NCBI GenBank assembly: GCA_013331535.1
Contig: DUGF01000057.1
Location: forward strand, 817-11,991
Origin: Microcaldota archaeon
Lineage (GTDB): Archaea; Micrarchaeota; Micrarchaeia; Anstonellales; Bilamarchaeaceae
Direction: 5' to 3'
Length of the DNA stretch: 11,175 bases
The position numbers and the translations under genes were made by a program. The notes beneath the pieces were generated by a model. The model was not told the origin of the DNA. It saw only the letters and a program-made list of their open reading frames with translations, and did not search any database. Shown one piece after another: positions 6,112 to 11,175 of the stretch. Within the stretch, counting starts at the first letter, position 1. Every line of letters begins with the position of its first letter.

Positions 6112-6136
6112 TAGTTATGATTCTACGACAAAACTA

Positions 6137-6144
6137 GTTTAAAC
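6137..6144 (-). promoter_or_regulatory. TATA box of the methyltransferase gene
   Basis: GTTTAAAC, centred about 29 nt before ATG 6111 on the minus strand. It predicts a leader of only a few bases. The element is palindromic, but the plus-strand gene has its own better-placed box. Confidence 0.55.
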
Positions 6145-6202
6145 CCTTAACCTGGAAGGGAGACTATCTAGCAAGGTAGGTCGAGAGAGGGCGTTGCGAA
6201 AA

Positions 6203-6211
6203 ATTTAAAAA
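6203..6211 (+). promoter_or_regulatory. TATA box of the EF-1alpha gene
   Basis: ATTTAAAAA preceded by GCGAAAA, typical BRE/TATA composition. It predicts a start near 6232 and an unusually long leader of about 80 nt for this otherwise leader-poor window. A second AT-rich stretch (6285-6293) is too close to the start codon to serve as the promoter of a translated message. Confidence 0.55.
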
Positions 6212-6246
6212 CAAAACCCTTCACCATTATCTATACATTTCTGAGT

Positions 6247-6271
6247 CTAATCAGTCAATTTGAGCGATTAG
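6247..6271 (+). promoter_or_regulatory. Hairpin in the EF-1alpha leader
   Basis: CTAATC (6247-6252) pairs with GATTAG (6266-6271). Inside, TCA (6255-6257) pairs with TGA (6261-6263) around ATT, leaving a symmetrical 2x2 internal loop (AG/GC). It lies in the predicted mRNA leader, 30 nt before the ribosome-binding site. A role in translation control is only a possibility. Confidence 0.35.
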
Positions 6272-6300
6272 GTCGGCATTTGAAATATAAATTTGTATTT

Positions 6301-6306
6301 GAGGTG
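6301..6306 (+). promoter_or_regulatory. Shine-Dalgarno site of the EF-1alpha gene
   Basis: GAGGTG ends 5 nt before ATG 6312 and matches the archaeal anti-Shine-Dalgarno. It is the best such site on the plus strand, in keeping with a very highly translated gene. Confidence 0.8.
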
Positions 6307-6311
6307 TATAT

Positions 6312-7583
6312 ATGGCAAAGAAAGACCACATGAATATAGTGTTTATTGGGCACGTTGACTCTGGTAAGTCAACTACTGTAGGTCGCATTCTGTATGAGAC
6401 CGGTGCAATTTCCGAACAGACTCTTAACAAGCTTAAGGATGAAGCGGCCAAGGTAGGTAAAGCTACATTTGAGTTCGCATTCGTTATGGATGAGCTTAAA
6501 GAAGAGCGTGAAAGAGGAGTTACGATTGACATTTCCCACAGGGAGTTCGAAACCGCGAAGTACTACTTTACGATTATCGATGCACCTGGTCACAGGGACT
6601 TTGTAAAGAACATGATTCGAGGTACAAGTCAGGCAGATGCTGCAGCCCTCATGGTCTCTGCAAAAGATGGTATTGAGCCGCAGACAAAGGAGCACGCGTT
6701 CCTTGCAAAGGTTCTTGGTATTAATCAGATTATAATCAACATCAACAAAATGGATGCGGTAAACTATGATAAGAACCGCTTTGATCAGTTGAAGGACGAA
6801 GTATCGAAGCTCCTTACAAGCGTTGGTTATAAGGCAGACACTGTGAAATTCGTTCCGTGTTCAAGTTACAACGGAGACAACGTCACAAAGAAATCCGATA
6901 AAATGCCTTGGTATACCGGTCCGACACTCGTTGAATTGCTTGATGGTTTCACTATTCCGGCAAAACCGTTAGATAAGCCACTGAGAATCCCGATTCAGGA
7001 TGCATTCTCTGTTACAGGACACGGTACTGTTGCTGTTGGTGTAGTTGTTTCTGGTATTCTTAAGCCTGGAGACAGCGTTGTCTTTATGCCATCTGGTCTA
7101 AAGAGCGAAGTAAAGAAAATTGAAATGCACAAGAAAGAGCTTCCTGATGCAAGGCCTGGTGATAACATTGGTTTCAACGTAAAAAGCGTTGATTCCAAGG
7201 CAATAAAACACGGCGAGGTTGCTGGTCTTACCAGTTCTCCTCCGACTGTTGCTGCTGACTTTACTGCGCAGGTTGTGGTTCTTAATCACCCGACTGCAAT
7301 TTCAGTTGGTTACACACCCGTGTTCCATGTAAGCGGTGCACAGTTTGCGGGTAGAATCGTCGAAATACTTGAGAAGAAAGACCCGAAGAGCGGCCAGACA
7401 ATGCAGGCAAAGCCGGATTTCATTAAAACCGGTGACATTGCAATTGTCAAGGTTCAGCCATTGAAAGCCGTATGTGTTGAGAAATTCCAGGACTTCCCGT
7501 CCTTGGGACGATTCTCACTCAGAGATATGGGCCAGACAGTGGCTGCGGGAGTAGTTCTTCAAGTTACGCCAAAAACTGTATAA
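6312..7583 (+). CDS. tuf: Translation elongation factor EF-1alpha
   Basis: EF-1alpha is the GTPase that delivers aminoacyl-tRNA to the ribosomal A site. The 423 residues match the usual archaeal length. G1 is GHVDSGKST (13-21), G2 lies in 'ERGVTIDIS' (68-75), G3 is DAPGH (90-94) and G4 is NKMD (145-148). The G5 position reads 'VPCSSYNGDN' (181-190) where most homologues have a V-S-A-W-like stretch, so the usual Ala is Ser. Domain II follows from about residue 220 ('PLRIPIQDAFSVTGHGTVAVG'). Domain III ends with 'LGRFSLRDMGQTVAAG', the family's C-terminal signature. The start is fixed by the GAGGTG ribosome-binding site. The gene stands alone, without the rps10 or EF-2 neighbours common in euryarchaeal operons. 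A long T-rich tract after the stop would end transcription. Confidence 0.98.
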   Translation: MAKKDHMNIVFIGHVDSGKSTTVGRILYETGAISEQTLNKLKDEAAKVGKATFEFAFVMDELKEERERGVTIDISHREFETAKYYFTIIDAPGHRDFVKNMIRGTSQADAAALMVSAKDGIEPQTKEHAFLAKVLGINQIIININKMDAVNYDKNRFDQLKDEVSKLLTSVGYKADTVKFVPCSSYNGDNVTKKSDKMPWYTGPTLVELLDGFTIPAKPLDKPLRIPIQDAFSVTGHGTVAVGVVVSGILKPGDSVVFMPSGLKSEVKKIEMHKKELPDARPGDNIGFNVKSVDSKAIKHGEVAGLTSSPPTVAADFTAQVVVLNHPTAISVGYTPVFHVSGAQFAGRIVEILEKKDPKSGQTMQAKPDFIKTGDIAIVKVQPLKAVCVEKFQDFPSLGRFSLRDMGQTVAAGVVLQVTPKTV

Positions 7584-7592
7584 GTGGTGTAA

Positions 7593-7622
7593 TTTCTTTT
7601 CTTTTTTATTTTCTTATTTTTC
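7593..7622 (+). terminator. T-rich terminator after EF-1alpha
   Basis: Starting 10 nt after the TAA, 30 nt contain almost only T with a few C and A, including runs TTTT, TTTTTT and TTTTT. Oligo-T tracts alone terminate archaeal RNA polymerase. Confidence 0.7.
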
Positions 7623-7646
7623 TAATCCAAAAAGACAAATTAAGAA

Positions 7647-7667
7647 GTGGGGGATGAAATCCCCTAC
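7647..7667. terminator. Hairpin between convergent EF-1alpha and Lrp/AsnC genes
   Basis: Nine pairs (7647-7655 with 7659-7667, including one G-T) enclose the loop GAA; the core is GGGGAT/ATCCCC. CTTTTTCT follows on the plus strand, and on the minus strand the stem is followed by T-rich sequence down to about 7628. It could terminate or protect both transcripts. Confidence 0.5.
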
Positions 7668-7708
7668 CATACTTTTTCTAAGCTGGCAACCAGAAGTTGT
7701 CCCTGCTA

Positions 7709-7741
7709 TCCAACACCAAGCACCTACCACCCAACACCAGT
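7709..7741. repeat. Short duplicated CCAACACCA motif
   Basis: CCAACACCA occurs twice in the C/A-rich spacer between the hairpin and the regulator's stop codon (about 7709 and 7732). No RNA gene or open frame fits this stretch; it looks like simple-sequence spacer. Confidence 0.35.
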
Positions 7742-7752
7742 AGCAATCTAAT

Positions 7753-8181
7753 CTATATCTCTTTCATAACCAGTGAAGTAACCGTTTTCGCAACCCCGTT
7801 TATATTCCTCATTTTCTTTATCACCACATCGCTTAATTCATCCACGTCTTTTGCCCTTACCTTTGCAATTATGTCTATCTCTCCGCTTACTATGTTTGCT
7901 TCAGCAACATGAGGTATTTTTCGTATCTCCTGTGCTACAAGTTCCTGTTTTTGCTCCTTTGAATAATCTACATTCACGAAAACATACGCAACAATTGAAA
8001 GACCTATTTTTTTATAATCCGGAATAGCGGAATATCCCGCAATTACGCCGCTTTCTTCCATCCTTACTATGCGGTGATGAACCGTACTCATCGGCAGGTT
8101 GAGCTTTTTCGCAATTTTCTTTATCTTTATTTTTCCGTTTTTTGTCAGTTCCCCGAGTATATCTCTATCGTGTTGGTCCAT
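7753..8181 (-). CDS. Lrp/AsnC-family transcriptional regulator
   Basis: A one-component regulator of 142 residues, the normal family length. The N-terminal winged-helix (about 4-50) has the AsnC-type reading 'DILGELTKNGKIKIKKIAKKL' with recognition helix 'PMSTVHHRIVRMEESGVI'. A hinge follows, then the RAM ligand-binding domain (about 62-142) with 'VAYVFVNVDYS' and 'VAEANIVSGEIDIIAKVRAKDVDEL'. The family Gly-x-Tyr/Ile-Asp turn reads SGEID (99-103). Such proteins form dimers to octamers that bind palindromic operators and sense amino acids. A perfect 15-bp palindrome sits between its TATA box and ATG, so self-repression is likely. The divergent neighbour makes asparagine, which suggests asparagine, aspartate or ammonia status as its signal; this is inference. 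It has no convincing ribosome-binding site and its message is probably leaderless. Confidence 0.93.
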   Translation of the reverse strand: MDQHDRDILGELTKNGKIKIKKIAKKLNLPMSTVHHRIVRMEESGVIAGYSAIPDYKKIGLSIVAYVFVNVDYSKEQKQELVAQEIRKIPHVAEANIVSGEIDIIAKVRAKDVDELSDVVIKKMRNINGVAKTVTSLVMKEI

Positions 8182-8182
8182 A

Positions 8183-8197
8183 TTGGAAAATTTCCAA
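8183..8197. promoter_or_regulatory. 15-bp palindromic operator at the Lrp/AsnC start
   Basis: TTGGAAAATTTCCAA has perfect 7-bp arms around one central A. It begins 2 nt upstream of the regulator's ATG and ends before its TATA box (8204-8213), so a bound protein would cover the transcription start. The length and AT-rich centre fit Lrp-family operators, which are about 15 bp with flanking T and A. The divergent synthetase promoter lies 55 bp away, so higher-order wrapping could reach it. Confidence 0.65.
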
Positions 8198-8203
8198 CAA
8201 ACA

Positions 8204-8213
8204 GTTTAAAAAA
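8204..8213 (-). promoter_or_regulatory. TATA box of the Lrp/AsnC gene
   Basis: TTTTTTAAAC on the minus strand, centred about 27 nt before ATG 8181, predicting a leaderless message. Confidence 0.6.
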
Positions 8214-8250
8214 TGGTGAGTTTTTGAATTTTATCCAATTTTTTGGGAAT

Positions 8251-8262
8251 TAATATTAAATA
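8251..8262 (+). promoter_or_regulatory. TATA box of the asparagine synthetase gene
   Basis: TAATATTAAATA on the plus strand. A start 25 nt downstream (about 8283) leaves a leader of about 25 nt carrying three Shine-Dalgarno-like motifs (GGTGA 8285, GTGATT 8291, GTGAT 8300). Confidence 0.45.
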
Positions 8263-8308
8263 TGCCGGATGTGCAGCTATTTTTGGTGAAGTGATTAAAG
8301 TGATTATT

Positions 8309-9238
8309 ATGACGGATTCAAAATTACCCAAACTGGATGAAAAGCGAATGGCATACGTAAGATTAACCTCTGCCGTGTTGTGGTATACAACCGATTTTTT
8401 CCACAAGGAAGGGTTCCTTCAGCTCATGCCAGTGATTCTTTCTCCGATTACCGACCCGCTTGGACCTGACCCGGGCAGTACTGTAATCAAAACAGGAGAG
8501 ATTGAGTACCTGGAACAGAAGCTGGTTCTTACCCAATCAATGATTTTGCACAAACAGCTTGCAGTGCGCGACGGGCTTGAAAAACTGTTTATAATCTCGC
8601 CAAACGTGCGGCTCGAACATCCGAAAAGAAGGGAAAGCAAAAAACATCTGTTTGAATTTTCACAGGTGGATTTTGAAATCGCGCATGCGAAAAAAGAAGA
8701 CGTATTTGCGCTTATGGAGAGGTTCCTTGTAGGTTTGGTTCCGCACGTTAAGCGCGAATGCGCGGCAGAACTTTCATTACTCGGAAGAAAACTGCAAGAT
8801 GTTGTAGGTCCATTCATGAAATACTCAACGCACGAGCTGGAGGAAAAATACGGAAAAGATTGGGAGATGCTTGCATCTCTTGACACGCACCAGCCTTTCT
8901 GGGCGCTTTGCCATAAGCGCGAGTTCTATGATAAGGAAGACCCGCACGAGGAGGGGCATTATCTAAACTACGATCTCATATATCCCGAAGGATTTTGCGA
9001 GGCGCTTTCAGGTGCTGAAAGAGAGCACGAATTCGGAATAATTATGAAGAAAATTGACTGCGATGGGTTAGATAAATCCCGTTATGGCCCATATCTTGAA
9101 TTCGCAAAGCACGGGCTTGTCCCATCCGCAGGTGCGGGATTTGGGGTAGAACGGCTCGTTCGCTGGCTTGCAGGTGCAGATCATATTGGTGATGTGCAGT
9201 TGTTCAAGCGAGTGCCCGGAGAGAAGGTAATCGTGTGA
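8309..9238 (+). CDS. Archaeal asparagine synthetase derived from AsnRS
   Basis: This 309-residue protein is the bare catalytic core of a class II aspartyl/asparaginyl-tRNA synthetase. It lacks the N-terminal OB-fold anticodon-binding domain, so it is not a tRNA synthetase. Motif 2 covers 'NVRLEHPKR' to 'HLFEFSQVDFE' (99-123). The substrate-binding segment 'ALSGAEREHEFG' lies at 232-243, and motif 3 is 'GAGFGVERLVRWLAG' (275-289) with the ATP-binding arginine. The domain layout matches the family characterised in Pyrococcus abyssi, which makes asparagine from aspartate, ATP and ammonia and is analogous to bacterial AsnA. The first motif-1-like helix is 'VRLTSAVLWYTTDFFHKEGFLQL'. ATG 8309 is chosen for GTGAT at 8300; a TTG at 8243 and a GTG at 8291 are in frame but lie near or before the predicted transcript start. 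It is divergent from the Lrp/AsnC regulator. A free-standing synthetase-like enzyme acting on another substrate is less likely. Confidence 0.9.
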   Translation: MTDSKLPKLDEKRMAYVRLTSAVLWYTTDFFHKEGFLQLMPVILSPITDPLGPDPGSTVIKTGEIEYLEQKLVLTQSMILHKQLAVRDGLEKLFIISPNVRLEHPKRRESKKHLFEFSQVDFEIAHAKKEDVFALMERFLVGLVPHVKRECAAELSLLGRKLQDVVGPFMKYSTHELEEKYGKDWEMLASLDTHQPFWALCHKREFYDKEDPHEEGHYLNYDLIYPEGFCEALSGAEREHEFGIIMKKIDCDGLDKSRYGPYLEFAKHGLVPSAGAGFGVERLVRWLAGADHIGDVQLFKRVPGEKVIV

Positions 9239-9260
9239 CCTCGGCAGATAGTCGTGTGAC
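9231..9260 (+). repeat. Duplicated TCGTGTGAC at the end of the synthetase gene
   Basis: TCGTGTGAC occurs at 9231-9239, spanning the stop codon, and again at 9252-9260, 21 bp apart (two helical turns). The second copy touches the deformylase TATA box, so it could be a regulatory site or a chance duplication. Confidence 0.3.
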
Positions 9261-9270
9261 ATATATTTAA
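9261..9270 (+). promoter_or_regulatory. TATA box of the peptide deformylase gene
   Basis: ATATATTTAA, centred about 31 nt before ATG 9297, predicting a leader of roughly 5 nt and no ribosome-binding site. It shows that the deformylase has its own promoter although it lies only 58 bp after the synthetase gene. Confidence 0.6.
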
Positions 9271-9296
9271 GTTTTTTTGTCCGCAAAGTGTTATCC

Positions 9297-9824
9297 ATGT
9301 CCGTTCACTCTATTCGCTTAGCTGGCGATCCGGTTCTGAGAAAAAAATGCAAAAAAATCCGAGATTTCGCCTCTGTGAAAGGTCTTGTGGAAGATTTGCG
9401 CGATACGCTAATGGCTTTCAGGAAAAAAGAGGGCATTGGCAGGGGCATTGCAGCACCTCAAATTGGCATTTCACAGCGGGCAATCTACATAATCACTTCG
9501 GAGTTTGAAGGAGAGATGCTCAATCCGCTTATTGTTTCGCACGGACCAAAAGAAGTGCTTTATTGGGATGCGTGTTTCAGCTTCAAGGCCGCCTTTTTTG
9601 TCAAGGTATTGCGGTGGGAAGAAATAAATGTTGAATTCTTTGATTTAGCCGGCAATAGAAAAATGCTCAAGGCAACTGGCGGGCTTTCCGAATTATTGCA
9701 GCACGAAATAGACCATCTGGACGGAATTTTATTTGTTGATAGGGCTATTCTGGATTCGCACGGCAAATACCCATTGATAATGCGCGAAGAATGGGAGAAA
9801 TTAGGGCGACCCTCTATGGCTTAA
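9297..9824 (+). CDS. def: Peptide deformylase-family metallohydrolase
   Basis: Peptide deformylase removes the formyl group from new N-terminal methionine. The 175 residues contain all three family motifs. Motif 1 GxGxAAxQ reads GRGIAAPQ (48-55), with oxyanion Gln55. Motif 2, EGCLS in bacteria, reads DACFS (91-95), retaining the metal ligand Cys93 but changing E, G and L. Motif 3 is QHEIDH (135-140), giving metal ligands His136 and His140 and catalytic Glu137. The opening 'IRLAGDPVLRKKCKKI' is also typical. All residues needed for metal binding and catalysis are present, so an active enzyme is expected. ATG 9297 is preferred over GTG 9288 because the TATA box predicts a start near 9291. Archaea start proteins with unformylated methionine, so the natural substrate is unclear; no methionyl-tRNA formyltransferase is visible here. 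Its stop overlaps that of the next gene within the palindrome TTAA. Confidence 0.9.
   Translation: MSVHSIRLAGDPVLRKKCKKIRDFASVKGLVEDLRDTLMAFRKKEGIGRGIAAPQIGISQRAIYIITSEFEGEMLNPLIVSHGPKEVLYWDACFSFKAAFFVKVLRWEEINVEFFDLAGNRKMLKATGGLSELLQHEIDHLDGILFVDRAILDSHGKYPLIMREEWEKLGRPSMA
9821..9824. other. Convergent stop codons sharing TTAA
   Basis: The deformylase TAA (9822-9824) and the HD-protein TAA (9823-9821, minus) overlap within the palindrome TTAA, a four-base convergent overlap with no room for a terminator between the genes. Confidence 0.85.
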
Positions 9825-10738
9825 AAGTCCAGCTCAAGTTGCTCTGACCTCTCGGTGGCTTTATTCAAAAATGCGGCATGGAAAAATTCAAGGCCTTGTT
9901 TTAGCTGCCTGAATGTTGCTTCATCCTGCACTCCTCTGATATTCAATACCTTTCCTGAGGCCTCGCTTCCTATAGGGAGAAGACTTTCCCCGGCATCTAT
10001 CCTTAATCCGGTGATATGCATATCCTGGAATATTCCTTGTAAAAGTTCCGCGCTGTTTTCCGGTGCATTGTGCGGAAGCTCAACTCTTAGGGGGAGTTTC
10101 CCAAATTCTCCTTTTCGGAGTTTTTCCTTAATTTCAGAGCTGTCGGAATAGACAATGATATAACCATTCGGCGCTGGCGCTTCGTCAAGATATCCTATAT
10201 CTATTTTGTCCACTGGCGGCTGTTCTATTACTTTTTCCTTGGGTTTCCATCTGCCTCTTCTTTCCTCAGGAATGACATACCCCCGTTCTGACAGAATGTT
10301 TAAAATTATTTCCCGCAGTCCGGGAGCAAGAACCTCAAGATGACGCATTTGGGAAATAAGCACCTGTACGCGTATGTCTGCGTTGACAGGGTTAAGGAAC
10401 GCATCCGTAGTTAAATTATGAAGGGAGTCAAGCACCTTTCCTATAAATGCCTTTAATTTTATATCAATTTCAAATGTAGTATACTTCGGGTCGACATTGA
10501 GTATGTTTTCAAATTGCAGCCTCATCCTTTCTTCGTATCTTGTTCTTTCAAAAACATCCGTTGCGTTTAACCACCTGACTGGTTCTTCAATAGAATAAAT
10601 CCAAATCCTGGCTGTTTTTTTGTTTGTCACTTCCTCAACTTCTACAAGCTTTGGCCTCGTTAATAATTCTACATACAGGGCGGTTCTGGATCCCACAGCT
10701 GTTCTTATGTCTCCTCCGCTTACTCCGCAATCTTCCAT
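9821..10738 (-). CDS. C-terminal part of a RelA/SpoT/MESH1-like HD hydrolase (frameshifted)
   Basis: By itself this 305-residue frame starts at MEDCGVSGGDI. In-frame codons just upstream, without any start codon, encode L-L-C-H-D-L. The extended reading LCHDLMEDCGVSGGDI is the HD-x2-ED signature of RelA/SpoT and MESH1 (PF13328-like) hydrolases, which cleave the 3'-pyrophosphate of (p)ppGpp. 'ALYVELLTRPK' (20-30) matches the next helix, where family members read V-x-L-V-x-x-V/L-T-K. 'KLKAFIGKVLDSLHNL' (94-109) fits the family K-x2-D-x-LHNL element with the third metal ligand (Asp104). The region from about 115 to 305 is unfamiliar: a helical segment, a Pro/Lys-rich linker near 155-170, then an alpha/beta domain ending 'ERSEQLELDF'. 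Translation from ATG 10738 would lack the essential His-Asp pair. With the fragment encoded upstream it forms one broken gene. Confidence 0.75.
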   Translation of the reverse strand: MEDCGVSGGDIRTAVGSRTALYVELLTRPKLVEVEEVTNKKTARIWIYSIEEPVRWLNATDVFERTRYEERMRLQFENILNVDPKYTTFEIDIKLKAFIGKVLDSLHNLTTDAFLNPVNADIRVQVLISQMRHLEVLAPGLREIILNILSERGYVIPEERRGRWKPKEKVIEQPPVDKIDIGYLDEAPAPNGYIIVYSDSSEIKEKLRKGEFGKLPLRVELPHNAPENSAELLQGIFQDMHITGLRIDAGESLLPIGSEASGKVLNIRGVQDEATFRQLKQGLEFFHAAFLNKATERSEQLELDF

Positions 10739-10757
10739 AAGGTCATGGCAGAGAAGG
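10736..10757 (-). pseudogene. Frameshift site inside the HD catalytic motif
   Basis: On the minus strand the upstream frame reads ...I-R-P-S-L-P-stop. The downstream frame reads ...L-L-C-H-D-L-M-E-D. The two overlap at TTCTCTGCCATGACC. Restoring one CT unit in the TTCTCTG tract (10755-10749) gives P-S-L-C-H-D-L-M-E-D, which restores the family's usual spacing between the conserved LG and HD. A simple two-base contraction of a CT repeat therefore explains the break. True mutation, assembly error and recoding cannot be separated from one sequence. Confidence 0.7.
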
Positions 10758-11175
10758 CCTAATCAGGTCGCTTCTTGCACCAAGGCAGGCTGCCATATAT
10801 GCAACATCTGCAGAATGCGCGAAAATAGGGGTTTTTCCATCTTTTCTGTATTGTTCCAGCAATATGCTAAATGCATGCTCTGCATAATCGTATGCTCGTT
10901 TTATCCTGTCCAATCCCCGGTCAATTTCAACGGTTGTCTTTCCAATTGCCAGGGAATTTACAATGTACATCTCATGTATTTCTTCTAATTGGATAAGCCG
11001 TGAGCCGCGCCCTATTTCCCGTGCAACCTTTATCCCATCAAGCACGCGTTTTATTCCTGTACGCGGGTCGCAGTTTCCGCCAGGGGACCATGTGACTGTT
11101 GCAGTGGTGGTTCTCCAGTTATCTTCATCAATAGGAAGCCGCCCTTTCCATTCGCGGATTGTTGGCACGGAACCT
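10743..11175 (-). CDS. N-terminal part of the same HD hydrolase, open at the window edge
   Basis: The frame reads from GTG 11168, or continues beyond the window end, since no stop intervenes, and ends at TGA 10743. Residues 90-135 match the first half of a SpoT/MESH1 HD domain: 'KRAYDYAEHAF', 'QYRKDGKTPIFAH' with metal ligand His118, then 'ADVAYMAACLGARSDLI', where the family reads A-V-A-x-I-L-x-x-L-G-x-D-x-x-x-I. The homology stops exactly where the HD-x2-ED motif should follow, and resumes one frame away in the next segment. Residues 1-85 have no recognised domain; they include a 'TWSPGGNCDPRTGIKRVLDG' stretch. An AGGT upstream of GTG could be a weak ribosome-binding site, so the start is uncertain. 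The fragment alone lacks the catalytic centre. Confidence 0.72.
   Translation of the reverse strand, partial: GSVPTIREWKGRLPIDEDNWRTTTATVTWSPGGNCDPRTGIKRVLDGIKVAREIGRGSRLIQLEEIHEMYIVNSLAIGKTTVEIDRGLDRIKRAYDYAEHAFSILLEQYRKDGKTPIFAHSADVAYMAACLGARSDLIRPSLP

Noticed and set aside
8243..8308. Upstream TTG extension of the asparagine synthetase
   Set aside because: The extension lies across the predicted TATA box, whereas ATG 8309 has GTGAT at a proper distance and begins the conserved sequence soon after.
8419..8886. Long minus-strand frame within the asparagine synthetase gene
   Set aside because: Antisense shadow of a clearly conserved gene; Ser/Cys-rich composition typical of such shadows.
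10736..10757. Two independent genes with a 4-nt gap (10739-10742)
   Set aside because: Conserved HD-domain sequence crosses the junction in two frames. The downstream ATG would omit the essential His-Asp, so independent functional genes are unlikely.

Overview
The window looks like a piece of a compact, moderately AT-rich archaeal genome, probably from the DPANN group. The evidence is an archaeal-type EF-1alpha, an AK6/Fap7-type adenylate kinase, an asparagine synthetase of the archaeal AsnRS-derived type, and TATA boxes about 25-30 nt before start codons, several giving leaderless or nearly leaderless transcripts. Assignment to DPANN is an inference from gene content and style; no rRNA is present to place it.

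Layout. The extreme left edge (53-1, minus) reads as the 5' part of a tRNA-Ser(GGA) with a probable 16-nt intron before the D-loop, cut by the window end. Next comes a tight minus-strand cluster (2847 down to 115): a membrane-anchored cysteine-repeat surface protein, a PadR-like regulator, an AK6/Fap7 adenylate kinase and the condensin partner ScpB. A 501-bp non-coding stretch (2848-3348) holds four strong hairpins and a pair of imperfect repeats spaced 33 bp apart. It leads to a leaderless secreted beta-rich repeat protein (3349-4965, plus), whose stop directly abuts that of a convergent SAM-dependent methyltransferase (6111-4966, minus).

The methyltransferase is divergent from the EF-1alpha gene (6312-7583). 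A hairpin/T-rich region separates EF-1alpha from a convergent Lrp/AsnC-family regulator (8181-7753). That regulator is divergent from an archaeal asparagine synthetase related to AsnRS (8309-9238), and a perfect 15-bp palindrome sits at the regulator's start. The pair echoes the bacterial asnC-asnA arrangement. A peptide deformylase follows (9297-9824), unexpected because archaea do not start proteins with formyl-methionine.

The right end (11175-9821, minus) carries two adjacent reading frames that together make one RelA/SpoT/MESH1-like HD-domain hydrolase. The frame changes within a few codons of the catalytic His-Asp pair. Losing one CT unit from a short CT repeat would explain this exactly, so it is a broken gene, a sequence error or, less likely, a recoding site.

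The genes cover translation (tRNA, EF-1alpha, deformylase), amino-acid supply with local control, nucleotide metabolism, chromosome maintenance and cell-surface proteins. The most unusual items are the frameshifted alarmone-hydrolase-like gene, the 28-cysteine repeat protein, the AsnC/asparagine-synthetase pair with its operator, and the structured intergenic region.
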